Shown here: in pieces, positions 1 to 5,155 of the stretch | How positions within the stretch are numbered: the first letter of the stretch is position 1 | Layout: the number at the start of each line of letters is the position of its first letter | Origin: Pirellulales bacterium | GTDB lineage: Bacteria; Planctomycetota; Planctomycetia; Pirellulales; JALHLM01 | Length of the DNA stretch: 5,630 nt | Reading direction: 5' to 3' | Assembly (NCBI GenBank): GCA_022844585.1 | Contig: JALHLM010000389.1 | Span: 1-5,630 of the forward strand | Position numbers and translations under genes: made by a program | The notes under the pieces: model-generated | Seen by the model: the letters and a program-made list of their open reading frames with translations, nothing else | The model's database searches: none | Told to the model about the DNA's origin: nothing

Positions 1-105
1 TTCCCGGGCATCCTGGCGGAAGCGAAGCCGAGCCACGGGCGACCGGCGTCACTGCAAGTGACGCTGCCGCCGCTGGCGACGGTGGTGCTGAAGCCGAAGC
101 GGTGA
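1..105 (+). CDS. glgB: 1,4-alpha-glucan branching enzyme, C-terminal end (partial)
   Basis: This is the 3' end of a gene that begins before the window; 34 codons in frame 1 end at TGA 103-105. The encoded tail contains SHGRPASLQVTLPPLATVVL, which closely matches the last strand region of the GlgB C-terminal all-beta domain (E. coli GlgB ends with a similar HGRQHSLSLTLPPLAT segment). GlgB is a cytoplasmic GH13 enzyme that transfers alpha-1,4-glucan segments to form alpha-1,6 branches in glycogen. Catalytic residues lie outside the window and cannot be checked. The gene converges with the minus-strand nuclease gene, and a repeat element starts 10 bp after its stop. The main alternative is a related GH13 glucan enzyme, but the HGRP...TLPPLAT signature favours GlgB. 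Confidence 0.82.
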   Translation, partial: FPGILAEAKPSHGRPASLQVTLPPLATVVLKPKR

Positions 106-114
106 GTTGGAGCT

Positions 115-130
115 GTAGGTCAGGCACCGC
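115..130 (+). repeat. Left 16-bp inverted repeat flanking the nuclease cassette
   Basis: GTAGGTCAGGCACCGC here is the exact reverse complement of positions 1430-1445. The match continues inward imperfectly for about nine bases (6 of 9). The pentamer GGAGC lies just outside each end (109-113 and 1446-1450), with one extra base on the left. This looks like terminal inverted repeats with a short target duplication, or two inverted copies of a REP-like element. No transposase is encoded between them. Confidence 0.8.
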
Positions 131-194
131 CGTCGAAGGACCGCTGCCTGCGAACTGGGCCGACCGTCGAAACATCCGAATGGTGGCTAGCGCC

Positions 195-226
195 GTGCCT
201 GACGGGAACGACGTCGATTCCAGGCA
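195..226 (+). repeat. Palindromic hairpin next to the left repeat
   Basis: TGCCTG (196-201) pairs with CAGGCA (221-226), and GAA 206-208 can pair with TTC 218-220 inside. The 9-mer GTGCCTGAC at 195-203 is the inverted partner of GTCAGGCAC at 119-127, so 119-203 forms an 85-bp module with inverted ends. Bases 197-213 match the right-hand hairpin at 1329-1345 in 16 of 17 positions, in direct orientation. This points to a repeat family rather than chance. Confidence 0.65.
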
Positions 227-286
227 TTCGCAGTCGTTTTATCTCAAATTCAAACGACCGTTGCCGCGGGAAGCCGTATGCGGCTC

Positions 287-1231
287 CTACGACGGGACTT
301 TCAACAACTTGAAAGAGACTTGATACCGATAGAAGGTGATTGAAGGAACTAACGCCAGGGCCCAACGGAGCTTCTGGTCATCCTCCAAAGCAATAATCGC
401 TCCTTCGACCGTTTGCCCTGGCTCGGCAAGTACCTCCTGAATGTAGCCCATGTAACGCAATATCTGACCAACAACGACGTCGGTTGCGCGGCCACGTTTT
501 AGCTCGACGACAAGCAATCGCTTTCGATCTGAACTAATTGCCAGCACGTCGATTGGACCTGCGCCAGTCGTATACTGTTGCCCAACCTGTTCACCATCTT
601 CTTCATAAATAGAGAATTCCTTTGCGAGTTCGGTTTGCTGCCAGTTCGCAACAAGGAATGCTTCCAGGTGCTTCTCCATTGCGAACGCTACTGGATCTTC
701 GACGGTCGGATCCGAAGCGACGATTCGAGTCTCCCTTGAATGAGGTTCAATTAGCTTCTCGATCTCTGCCGCGTACCCAGTGAGGTCGGCAACAGTGCCA
801 ATTGAACCGCTCGATCTTTTTAGTGCCTCGCTCATCGCCGACCGATCAACCACGATTTCCATCCAACGCACTCGGCGTCGATGTGGCAAGGCATTGCCGA
901 CGGCAAAGTAGTAGTCGCCAAGCACTTCGCCCACGCGATATGCACCGCTTCCATCAAGATATAGAACGACGTCTCCCTTCTTGATTCCTTTGGCGATCGT
1001 CCAAAGTGCGCCACAAGCCAGGCCAGCAGCAATCTTTGACTTTTCTGGGTGATTGCGCAGGAAAACGGGGATAAACGTCTCGTTGAATACTCGCCATTCC
1101 TCGGAGAGGCGTCCTGTCAAATCCTGATCAATTCCGAGCTCCGCTCCAATAAACCCATCTGCGAAACATTCGGGTGCGTACGAGCTCTTGCGACCCAACA
1201 TGACCCGGAAATACGACGTTGACGTGCCCAT
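287..1231 (-). CDS. PD-(D/E)XK endonuclease, NucS/DUF91-like C-terminal domain
   Basis: The 314-residue product has two parts. Residues about 7-125 form a conserved N-terminal domain containing GALWTIAKGIKKGDVV and a VGEVLGDYYF...RRRVRW segment, which resembles the PUA/EVE-like reader domains fused to restriction enzymes; that fold call is inference. Residues about 180-305 are a nuclease domain of the NucS/DUF91 type: E186/E190 in MEKHLEAFL, D228 in GPIDVLA, E243 and K245 in VVELKRG, and Q256 in QILRYMGY form an apparently intact E-D-ExK-Q active site. The ATG is chosen because the family motif YFRVMLG begins at residue 7 and a G-rich ribosome site (GGGGGTGAAGGA) precedes it. No methyltransferase is adjacent, so a solitary, perhaps modification-dependent, defence nuclease fits best; a DNA-repair role is the alternative. 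Sampled stretches are about 43-55% GC against about 63% in the gene to the right, and inverted repeats flank it, which suggests acquisition by transfer. Confidence 0.85.
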   Translation of the reverse strand: MGTSTSYFRVMLGRKSSYAPECFADGFIGAELGIDQDLTGRLSEEWRVFNETFIPVFLRNHPEKSKIAAGLACGALWTIAKGIKKGDVVLYLDGSGAYRVGEVLGDYYFAVGNALPHRRRVRWMEIVVDRSAMSEALKRSSGSIGTVADLTGYAAEIEKLIEPHSRETRIVASDPTVEDPVAFAMEKHLEAFLVANWQQTELAKEFSIYEEDGEQVGQQYTTGAGPIDVLAISSDRKRLLVVELKRGRATDVVVGQILRYMGYIQEVLAEPGQTVEGAIIALEDDQKLRWALALVPSITFYRYQVSFKLLKVPS

Positions 1232-1248
1232 TCCTTCACCCCCTTAAG

Positions 1249-1270
1249 ATTGGTCCGCTATCAGACCAAT
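1249..1270. promoter_or_regulatory. Candidate operator dyad upstream of the nuclease gene
   Basis: ATTGGTC (1249-1255) and GACCAAT (1264-1270) form a perfect inverted repeat with an 8-bp spacer, ending 17 bp before the nuclease start codon. The position overlaps the expected promoter/leader region, so binding of a dimeric regulator there could repress the gene. The gene for such a regulator is not visible in the window. It could instead be a leader-RNA hairpin. Confidence 0.45.
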
Positions 1271-1328
1271 AAGAATTTCAACCGCAACTCCGCTTGCCGC
1301 TGGCTCCGCATCGTCAAACTGTAGTCTA

Positions 1329-1362
1329 GCCTGACGGGTACGACGCCGTATCCATGTCAGGC
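1329..1362 (+). repeat. Long palindromic hairpin, near-copy of the left hairpin
   Basis: GCCTGAC (1329-1335) pairs with GTCAGGC (1356-1362), and the inner GGGTAC (1336-1341) pairs with GTATCC (1348-1353) using one G-T wobble. This leaves a 6-nt loop and a 2-nt AT bulge, so the stem totals 13 pairs. No U-tract follows on either strand. The 5' arm and loop start repeat the left hairpin sequence (16 of 17 from 197-213), which marks it as a member of the same repeat family rather than a terminator. Confidence 0.7.
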
Positions 1363-1429
1363 ACGTCTCTCGCGTTGACGACGGACGTTGCATGGGCGTA
1401 TTTTCTAGCCGCGATTTCTTGCTTCGGCT

Positions 1430-1445
1430 GCGGTGCCTGACCTAC
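1430..1445 (-). repeat. Right 16-bp inverted repeat flanking the nuclease cassette
   Basis: GCGGTGCCTGACCTAC is the exact reverse complement of 115-130. Its last four bases (1442-1445) overlap the neighbouring minus-strand gene: the TAG stop of the 343-residue protein (1442-1444) is part of this repeat. GGAGC follows immediately at 1446-1450. Together with 1356-1364 it forms an 86-bp module with inverted 9-mer ends, like the 85-bp module on the left. Confidence 0.8.
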
Positions 1446-2473
1446 GGAGCGAGCCCGCCATCTTTGCCGCCGCCCATTGCGCCGCGGACCATTCCCCAGC
1501 CTTTCGCCAGCAATCTTCCGGTGAATAGCTCCTCGGTGAGCGTGCTCTTTTCCCCGGAGAAATTGGTCCAGACCGCTTCGATGTACGGCCCGCTGGATTC
1601 GCGGAGTGTGGCGTACATCCCCTTCGCGCCGATTTCGTTCAGGCCTTGGCGGTAGTGGTCGAGGATGTGGCGGTCGAAGAGGCCGCCAGCGACTTTCACC
1701 GTGGATAGCGCGCCTTGGCCGACTTTGCCGAGCTGACCCAGCGAATAGAGCGTCATCGTCGTCGAAACGCTCCAGACGTCGGCGTCTTGGGCCTTGGCCA
1801 TGGCGTGCATATCGTTCCAGAGGCGTTCCACTTCGGCGCGCGGGAGCGCTTGCATGACGTCGACGCGCGTCGCCGCGTCGCGGGCTTGTTTCACCGTCTC
1901 CTTGAGACCTTCGACGGAAAGCGGCGGCGTATCGAACGCGCCGGAGGTGACCTTCGCGGTATCCGCCACGGCCGAGAGCAGGTCGTCGACGTTGTTGATC
2001 ATCGCGTTGTCGTCGATCAGATGTTGCCGCTTGAGTTCGACGGACAACTCCTTCAAGAAGTGCGACGAGCCGTAGGCCACGTCGGCCACGATCGCCAGCG
2101 TCGTGAGCGGCGAGAGATGCACCGTCGCCATGCCGGCCAGTTCGATGAAGTTGCCGACTGCCTTGCGTGCGATGAAATTATCGACCTGCGGCGTGGAGTT
2201 CTCCTGCGGCTTGCCCGCCACGCCGGCGACGTCCTGCACCAGGAAGTCGAGGGTCTGCTGCACGAGGATCCGGTACGTCTGCGAATTCTGAAACGCTCGC
2301 GGGATCAGCAGCGCCGCGCTTTCGCGCACCGCCCCGCCGACAAGACCGGCGCCGCTGCGAAGCGTCCGCTCAGGAATCGACAGCGTGTACAGCAGATATC
2401 GCTGCCAGGCGTCCCCCTCGGCGGATGGCGGATCGGGAATCGGCGGCGGGCCAGCGGGAACAGACTCAGACAC
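1442..2473 (-). CDS. Conserved hypothetical protein, 343 residues
   Basis: I cannot assign a function. The start is GTG (2471-2473), with a GAGG ribosome site 7 nt upstream; the nearest upstream ATG is out of frame. The N-terminus is proline-rich (residues 1-18, including PAGPPPIPDPPSAEG) and probably disordered. The rest is predicted mostly helical by eye and contains a run of small and hydrophobic residues (IPERTLRSGAGLVGGAVRES, about 33-52), a central conserved-looking stretch around KAVGNFIELAGMATVHLSPL, and a glycine-rich C-terminus. No signal peptide, clear membrane segment or catalytic motif is visible. It resembles planctomycete-only hypotheticals as I recall them, which I could not verify. 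It follows the 161-residue gene by 20 bp, so the two are probably co-transcribed. Its stop codon is supplied by the flanking repeat, so the C-terminus may have been altered by an insertion. Confidence 0.8.
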   Translation of the reverse strand: MSESVPAGPPPIPDPPSAEGDAWQRYLLYTLSIPERTLRSGAGLVGGAVRESAALLIPRAFQNSQTYRILVQQTLDFLVQDVAGVAGKPQENSTPQVDNFIARKAVGNFIELAGMATVHLSPLTTLAIVADVAYGSSHFLKELSVELKRQHLIDDNAMINNVDDLLSAVADTAKVTSGAFDTPPLSVEGLKETVKQARDAATRVDVMQALPRAEVERLWNDMHAMAKAQDADVWSVSTTMTLYSLGQLGKVGQGALSTVKVAGGLFDRHILDHYRQGLNEIGAKGMYATLRESSGPYIEAVWTNFSGEKSTLTEELFTGRLLAKGWGMVRGAMGGGKDGGLAP

Positions 2474-2493
2474 GACAAGACCTCATCGTTTAT

Positions 2494-2979
2494 TCAGGGA
2501 ATCGACTCGTCGTCGGCGCTGTCGTCATCCGGTAGCGGTTCCGCCACGTCGTTCGGCAATGAGAGTAGTTCGCTGGCCCAGGCCGGTAATCGTGGCGCGA
2601 CGTGAAGAAAATCCACTTCGGGCCCGCGCAGTTTCAAGAGAATGATGTAGCCGATCGTCAGCCCGATCACGCCGCCGCCGATGATACCGATCATCTGGCC
2701 CAGCCAGTTCGATTTCCGCGTGCGTCGCTGGAGCGTGGCCATCGACGGCGCTTGGCGGAGCTGGTCGACGTGTTGCACGAACTCGACTTGCAGACGCTTG
2801 CCGGATGGCGTCGCGGTGTCGGCGGGCGTTGCCGACGGCGCTGCGTCGCGCGCCGCCAAGGCATCCGCGACGGCGAATTCCTCTACGCAGAGCGGGCACT
2901 GAAACCGCTGATCCGGGATCGCGTCGATCGGCAGGGTGATCGACTGCCGGCAATGGGGGCACGGGGCGATCGTCGCCAT
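2494..2979 (-). CDS. Zinc-ribbon protein with a single transmembrane segment
   Basis: The 161-residue product starts at ATG 2977-2979, which has a GGAGGAG ribosome site just upstream; an in-frame ATG 14 codons earlier (3019-3021) lacks such support and is not used. Residues C7-P-H-C10 and C28-P-L-C31 form a two-CxxC zinc ribbon like those at the N-termini of many planctomycete proteins. A low-complexity A/P/T linker (about 40-60) follows, then a basic stretch (RRTRKSN, 85-91), then a hydrophobic, glycine-rich membrane segment (about 92-115), and an acidic tail (DDDSADDES). The basic residues before the helix suggest the zinc ribbon stays in the cytoplasm. The function is unknown; a membrane-anchored adaptor is a reasonable guess. 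It sits 42 bp after the 119-residue gene and 20 bp before the 343-residue gene, consistent with one operon. Confidence 0.82.
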   Translation of the reverse strand: MATIAPCPHCRQSITLPIDAIPDQRFQCPLCVEEFAVADALAARDAAPSATPADTATPSGKRLQVEFVQHVDQLRQAPSMATLQRRTRKSNWLGQMIGIIGGGVIGLTIGYIILLKLRGPEVDFLHVAPRLPAWASELLSLPNDVAEPLPDDDSADDESIP

Positions 2980-3021
2980 GACTCCTCCGTGGTAGGCCGT
3001 CAACAGCGAGCAGTCTAGCAA

Positions 3022-3381
3022 CTATTTGACCGCGCCGGCGCGGAGTCCGGCCGCGAAATCCTTGCGTTGCTTCTCGTCGGCGCCTTCCAACACCGCTGGG
3101 AGATGATGCTCGATCCAAGCCAGCGCGGCCTCAGGTTCATCAATTGCTAGCCGCTGAAACTCCGCGACCAGCGGCGCCAACTCATCGGACTGAATCGTGG
3201 CGGCGGGCGGCACTTCGTAAAACTCGGATAGATACCGTCGCAATTGCTGCGCGACTTCCACGCCGAAATGACGCCAGCCCGTGGTTTCGCCGGTGGCGGT
3301 TGCAGCGCGGAGCGGCGTCGACGTGCCGAGGAGCGCTTTGGTCATCAGGAACCAAGGCGATCGCGTGGACTTAGTTTGCAT
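3022..3381 (-). CDS. Hypothetical protein, 119 residues
   Basis: I do not recognise this family. The chosen ATG (3379-3381) has a GAGG ribosome site 8 nt upstream; a longer frame reaching back to 3483 gives an arginine/serine-rich N-terminus with no ribosome site and is less likely. The product is soluble-looking and probably helical, with RHFGVEVAQQLRRYLSEFYE near residues 46-65 and an acidic, alanine-rich second half that includes DEPEAALAWIEHHLPAVLEG. It has no cysteines, membrane segment or signal peptide. It is the first gene of the likely three-gene minus-strand operon, so its promoter should lie in 3382-3480, although I found no convincing -35/-10 pair there. Confidence 0.72.
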   Translation of the reverse strand: MQTKSTRSPWFLMTKALLGTSTPLRAATATGETTGWRHFGVEVAQQLRRYLSEFYEVPPAATIQSDELAPLVAEFQRLAIDEPEAALAWIEHHLPAVLEGADEKQRKDFAAGLRAGAVK

Positions 3382-3623
3382 GGCGACGCCTCGCGGGGGA
3401 GATCCAAGGTGCAAGCACAGACTTATGGCGCGCGCAGCGATCGTCGATCGGCTCGTGAGAGCGAATCGGGACGCGCTTTCCAATGCAAAGCGACCTCGGG
3501 TCGCTCCCGGGAAGCACGTATGCCACGGCGATAGGCAAAGGGGGGCAGAAGTCGCTAGTGGCCCTAGGAGTCAAAATGACTACTGCAAACATAGCCTTTG
3601 GTGGTACGGCGCGCCGCCATTTT

Positions 3624-3639
3624 TTGCGGCTACCCGCAA
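3624..3639 (+). other. Small hairpin between T-tracts
   Basis: TTGCGG (3624-3629) and CCGCAA (3634-3639) form a perfect 6-bp stem with a 4-nt loop. A T-run precedes it and CTTTT follows at 3640-3644. The shape resembles a weak plus-strand terminator, but no plus-strand gene lies upstream, so its purpose is unclear. Confidence 0.25.
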
Positions 3640-3719
3640 CTTTTCCTAATCCATTATTGAATAAACACTTGCGGCTCAATAGCGAGAGCCTGACTGGCGA
3701 AGAAACGGGCGGCAGCCTA

Positions 3720-3745
3720 TTTTTGACATACATGGTTGTCAAAAA
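3720..3745. promoter_or_regulatory. Probable SufR operator (inverted repeat)
   Basis: TTTTTGACA (3720-3728) and TGTCAAAAA (3737-3745) are perfect 9-bp inverted arms around an 8-bp spacer whose centre, CATG, is also palindromic. The site lies 40 bp upstream of the sufR start and overlaps the -35 element of the proposed promoter. SufR proteins are DeoR/ArsR-like winged-helix dimers that repress their own and suf genes when they carry an Fe-S cluster, so this is the expected place for the operator. The sequence differs from the cyanobacterial CAAC-N6-GTTG site. That the encoded SufR binds here is inferred from position. Confidence 0.7.
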
Positions 3746-3763
3746 CTTCGCAGCCGGTATCAT
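3736..3763 (+). promoter_or_regulatory. Candidate sufR promoter
   Basis: TTGTCA (3736-3741), 16 bp, then TATCAT (3758-3763) is the best sigma-70-like pair; each hexamer differs from consensus at one base. Its -35 lies within the right arm of the operator, so a bound repressor would block it. Transcription would start near 3770, giving a very short leader. The consensus TTGACA at 3723-3728 has no -10 at a suitable distance. Confidence 0.5.
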
Positions 3764-3785
3764 TTCTAGGAAGGAATGGCGTGAC

Positions 3786-4400
3786 ATGGGCACCGTGGAA
3801 ACATCGGACAACCAAATGCTTGACCTCCTCCGTCGGAGGGGGCCGCAGGGCATTTTGGACCTCATTCAGACGACAGGCGTTACCGCGACGGCGGTGCGAC
3901 AGCGTTTGACCCGGCTCATGTCCCTTGGATTAGTCGAGCGCGAGGTGCAAAAGCGGCAACGCGGTCGACCTGGGCATTGCTACCGCATTACTGAAAAGGG
4001 CCGCCACCAGTCTGGCGACAACTTCGGCGACCTGGCGGGCGTGCTATGGGAGGAAATCCGGTCGGTGCCCGACAGCGAGGTTCGCCGCGGCCTGCTTCAA
4101 CGGCTCGCACGGAGCCTGGCGCGGCTTTACGAGCGCGAAATCCAGGGCGGGACCTTGTTGGAACGGATGCAGTCGGTAAAACGGGTGTTTGGTCTGCGGG
4201 GGGTGGAGTTGGAGGTCAATACCGGGGGAAACCTGCCGGTGTTGACCGTACTCGATTGCCCGTACCCAGACCTGGCTGACAAGGATCGTGGCGTGTGCGC
4301 GATGGAGCGGATGCTGTTCACCGAGTTGCTCGGGGAGCAGGTTCGCCTGAGCGGCTGCCGCCTCGACGGCCAGGCATGTTGCGAATTTCAGGCGAGCTGA
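3786..4400 (+). CDS. sufR: SufR-type Fe-S-responsive transcriptional regulator
   Basis: The 204-residue product matches SufR in length and layout. Residues about 10-75 form a winged helix-turn-helix (TATAVRQRLTRLMSLGLVER as recognition region, RGRPGHCYRITEKG as wing). The middle is helical, and the C-terminal domain carries C158, C171, C191, C198 and C199. The C158-x12-C171 spacing, and C199 lying 28 residues after C171, agree with the spacing of conserved cysteines I recall for the cyanobacterial protein, which bind an Fe-S cluster. Holo-SufR represses suf genes and is released when the cluster is lost. ATG 3786-3788 is chosen for its AGGAAGGA ribosome site (3768-3775). The in-frame ATG at 3732 lies in the middle of the operator and is unlikely to be used. 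nuoB begins 18 bp downstream, suggesting co-transcription. Confidence 0.87.
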   Translation: MGTVETSDNQMLDLLRRRGPQGILDLIQTTGVTATAVRQRLTRLMSLGLVEREVQKRQRGRPGHCYRITEKGRHQSGDNFGDLAGVLWEEIRSVPDSEVRRGLLQRLARSLARLYEREIQGGTLLERMQSVKRVFGLRGVELEVNTGGNLPVLTVLDCPYPDLADKDRGVCAMERMLFTELLGEQVRLSGCRLDGQACCEFQAS

Positions 4401-4418
4401 CGCGGAAAAAGGCGAATC

Positions 4419-5057
4419 ATGACCCGACCATGGATTGAAGGCCGCTTCGAGGAAAACGTCATTACGACGACCGTCGAGCAGGCGATTAACTGGGCCAAGC
4501 AGTCAAGCATCTGGCCAATGACGTTCGGCCTGGCATGTTGTGCCATCGAAATGATGGCCGCAGGCGCCGGCCGCTTCGACCTGGACCGCTTCGGCGCCGG
4601 CGCCTTTCGGGCGACGCCGCGGCAAGCAGACCTGATGATCGTCGCCGGGACGGTGACGTACAAAATGGCCAGCCGCGTGCGGCGTTTGTACAACCTGATG
4701 CCGGATCCGAAGTTCGTCATCGCGATGGGCGCCTGCACCGTCGGCGGCGGCCCGTACTTCAAGTACGGGTACCACGTCGTCAAGGGCGTCGACTTGGTCG
4801 TGCCGGTAGACGTTTACGTGCCGGGCTGCCCGCCGAGACCGGAATCGTTGCTCGAAGGCCTGATGCGGATTCAAGACAAGATCAAGGGGCACAAGGTTTC
4901 CAAGTCGCGCACCGGCGACGGCGCGATGCACTGGTTCAGCTCGATCGGCCAAAACGGCGATCAACTGCCGGACGAGTTGCCGCTGCCCCATCATTCCGGT
5001 TACGTGGCTGTCGAAGAACGGCAGCCGGTGTTCGATCATCAGAAGATTACTGGGTAG
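4419..5057 (+). CDS. nuoB: NADH-quinone oxidoreductase subunit B (complex I PSST subunit)
   Basis: The 212-residue product has the full NuoB signature: GLACCAIEMM (C40, C41), RFGAGAFRATPRQADLMIVA (57-76), MGACTVGGG (C106) and VPGCPPRPES (C137). The four cysteines are the ligands of [4Fe-4S] cluster N2, which passes electrons to quinone at the junction of the peripheral and membrane arms of complex I. The conserved core ends near residue 155. The remaining 55 residues are a weakly conserved, charged tail that makes this protein longer than the shortest family members. The start is the ATG that follows AAAAAGGCG. No other nuo gene is visible: it sits alone between sufR and sufC, which is odd for a subunit normally encoded in a nuoA-N cluster. 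A paralogue serving another NuoB-containing complex is possible, but the motifs are those of complex I. Confidence 0.93.
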   Translation: MTRPWIEGRFEENVITTTVEQAINWAKQSSIWPMTFGLACCAIEMMAAGAGRFDLDRFGAGAFRATPRQADLMIVAGTVTYKMASRVRRLYNLMPDPKFVIAMGACTVGGGPYFKYGYHVVKGVDLVVPVDVYVPGCPPRPESLLEGLMRIQDKIKGHKVSKSRTGDGAMHWFSSIGQNGDQLPDELPLPHHSGYVAVEERQPVFDHQKITG

Positions 5058-5119
5058 GAAGAAGGTGAGAAGGTAAGAAGATAAGAAGTTTGGGCTCAAA
5101 CCTTTCTCACATTCCTACC
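5053..5119 (+). repeat. Tandem octamers inside a long imperfect stem-loop between nuoB and sufC
   Basis: AAGGTGAG, AAGGTAAG and AAGATAAG follow one another at 5062-5085, three imperfect 8-bp units in a purine-rich strand. The pyrimidine-rich partner folds back on it: GGTAGGAA (5053-5060) pairs with TTCCTACC (5112-5119), GTGAGAA (5065-5071) with TTCTCAC (5104-5110), and GTTTG (5088-5092) with CAAAC (5097-5101) forms the apical hairpin. The nuoB stop codon lies in the first arm. The structure could slow or end transcription, mark an mRNA processing site, or be an intergenic repeat. Confidence 0.6.
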
Positions 5120-5155
5120 TGCTCATGTTCCCCGTACACAACAACGCTAATTGCA

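Larger units (their letters stand above)
106..286. other. Intergenic region between convergent glgB and the nuclease gene
   Basis: This 181-bp gap separates two convergent stop codons. It holds the left copy of a 16-bp inverted repeat (115-130), a second inverted 9-mer (195-203) and a hairpin (196-226). I see no credible gene here: the small open frames in both directions have no ribosome site or recognisable protein pattern. No U-tract follows the hairpin, so a classical intrinsic terminator is not evident. Confidence 0.7.
1232..1441. other. Intergenic region upstream of the nuclease gene
   Basis: About 210 bp lie between the stop of the 343-residue gene and the nuclease start, both on the minus strand. 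The stretch holds the nuclease ribosome site, a 7+7 bp dyad (1249-1270), a long hairpin (1329-1362), two GTCAGGCAC 9-mers (1356-1364 direct, 1433-1441 inverted) and most of the right inverted repeat. No confident -35/-10 pair was found for the nuclease gene. The gap and hairpins suggest it is transcribed separately from the upstream genes. Confidence 0.6.
3382..3785. other. Divergent intergenic region between the 119-residue gene and sufR
   Basis: About 400 bp without a credible gene. It must carry the divergent promoters of the minus-strand operon and of sufR. I see a 7-bp stem with a 3-nt loop at 3489-3505 (AGCGACC/GGTCGCT), a 10-bp palindrome at 3607-3616, a 6-bp hairpin at 3624-3639, an AT-rich patch around 3640-3670, and the sufR operator and promoter at 3720-3763. 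A plus-strand open frame continuous with sufR runs through from 3483, but its translation looks random and it would read through the operator. Confidence 0.6.

Noticed and set aside
1715..2605. Long plus-strand open frame, 296 codons
   Set aside because: Its product is arginine/histidine-rich and featureless, and it is antisense to the 343-residue gene and the zinc-ribbon gene, which have ribosome sites and sensible composition. It is a high-GC shadow.
2525..3118. Minus-strand open frame overlapping the zinc-ribbon gene in another frame
   Set aside because: Arginine-rich shadow translation; the zinc ribbon and TM helix are clear in the other frame.
3607..3616. CGGCGCGCCG palindrome
   Set aside because: Short GC-only palindromes are expected by chance at this base composition, and it has no positional link to a gene.
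3776..3784. ATG GCG TGA minimal open frame directly after AGGAAGG
   Set aside because: A two-codon frame in front of the sufR ATG. It could be a translated mini-leader but has no independent support; the ribosome site is better assigned to ATG 3786.
3483..3785. N-terminal extension of sufR back to 3483 (or to the ATG at 3732)
   Set aside because: The extension has no ribosome site and no family similarity, and it would place coding sequence across the operator and promoter. ATG 3786 has a good ribosome site and the expected SufR length.
3371..3865. Minus-strand open frame spanning the sufR upstream region
   Set aside because: It overlaps the start of sufR, the operator and the 119-residue gene, and has no ribosome site or recognisable domain.
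4503..5099. Minus-strand and alternate plus-strand open frames across nuoB
   Set aside because: Both overlap nuoB, whose family motifs are unambiguous.
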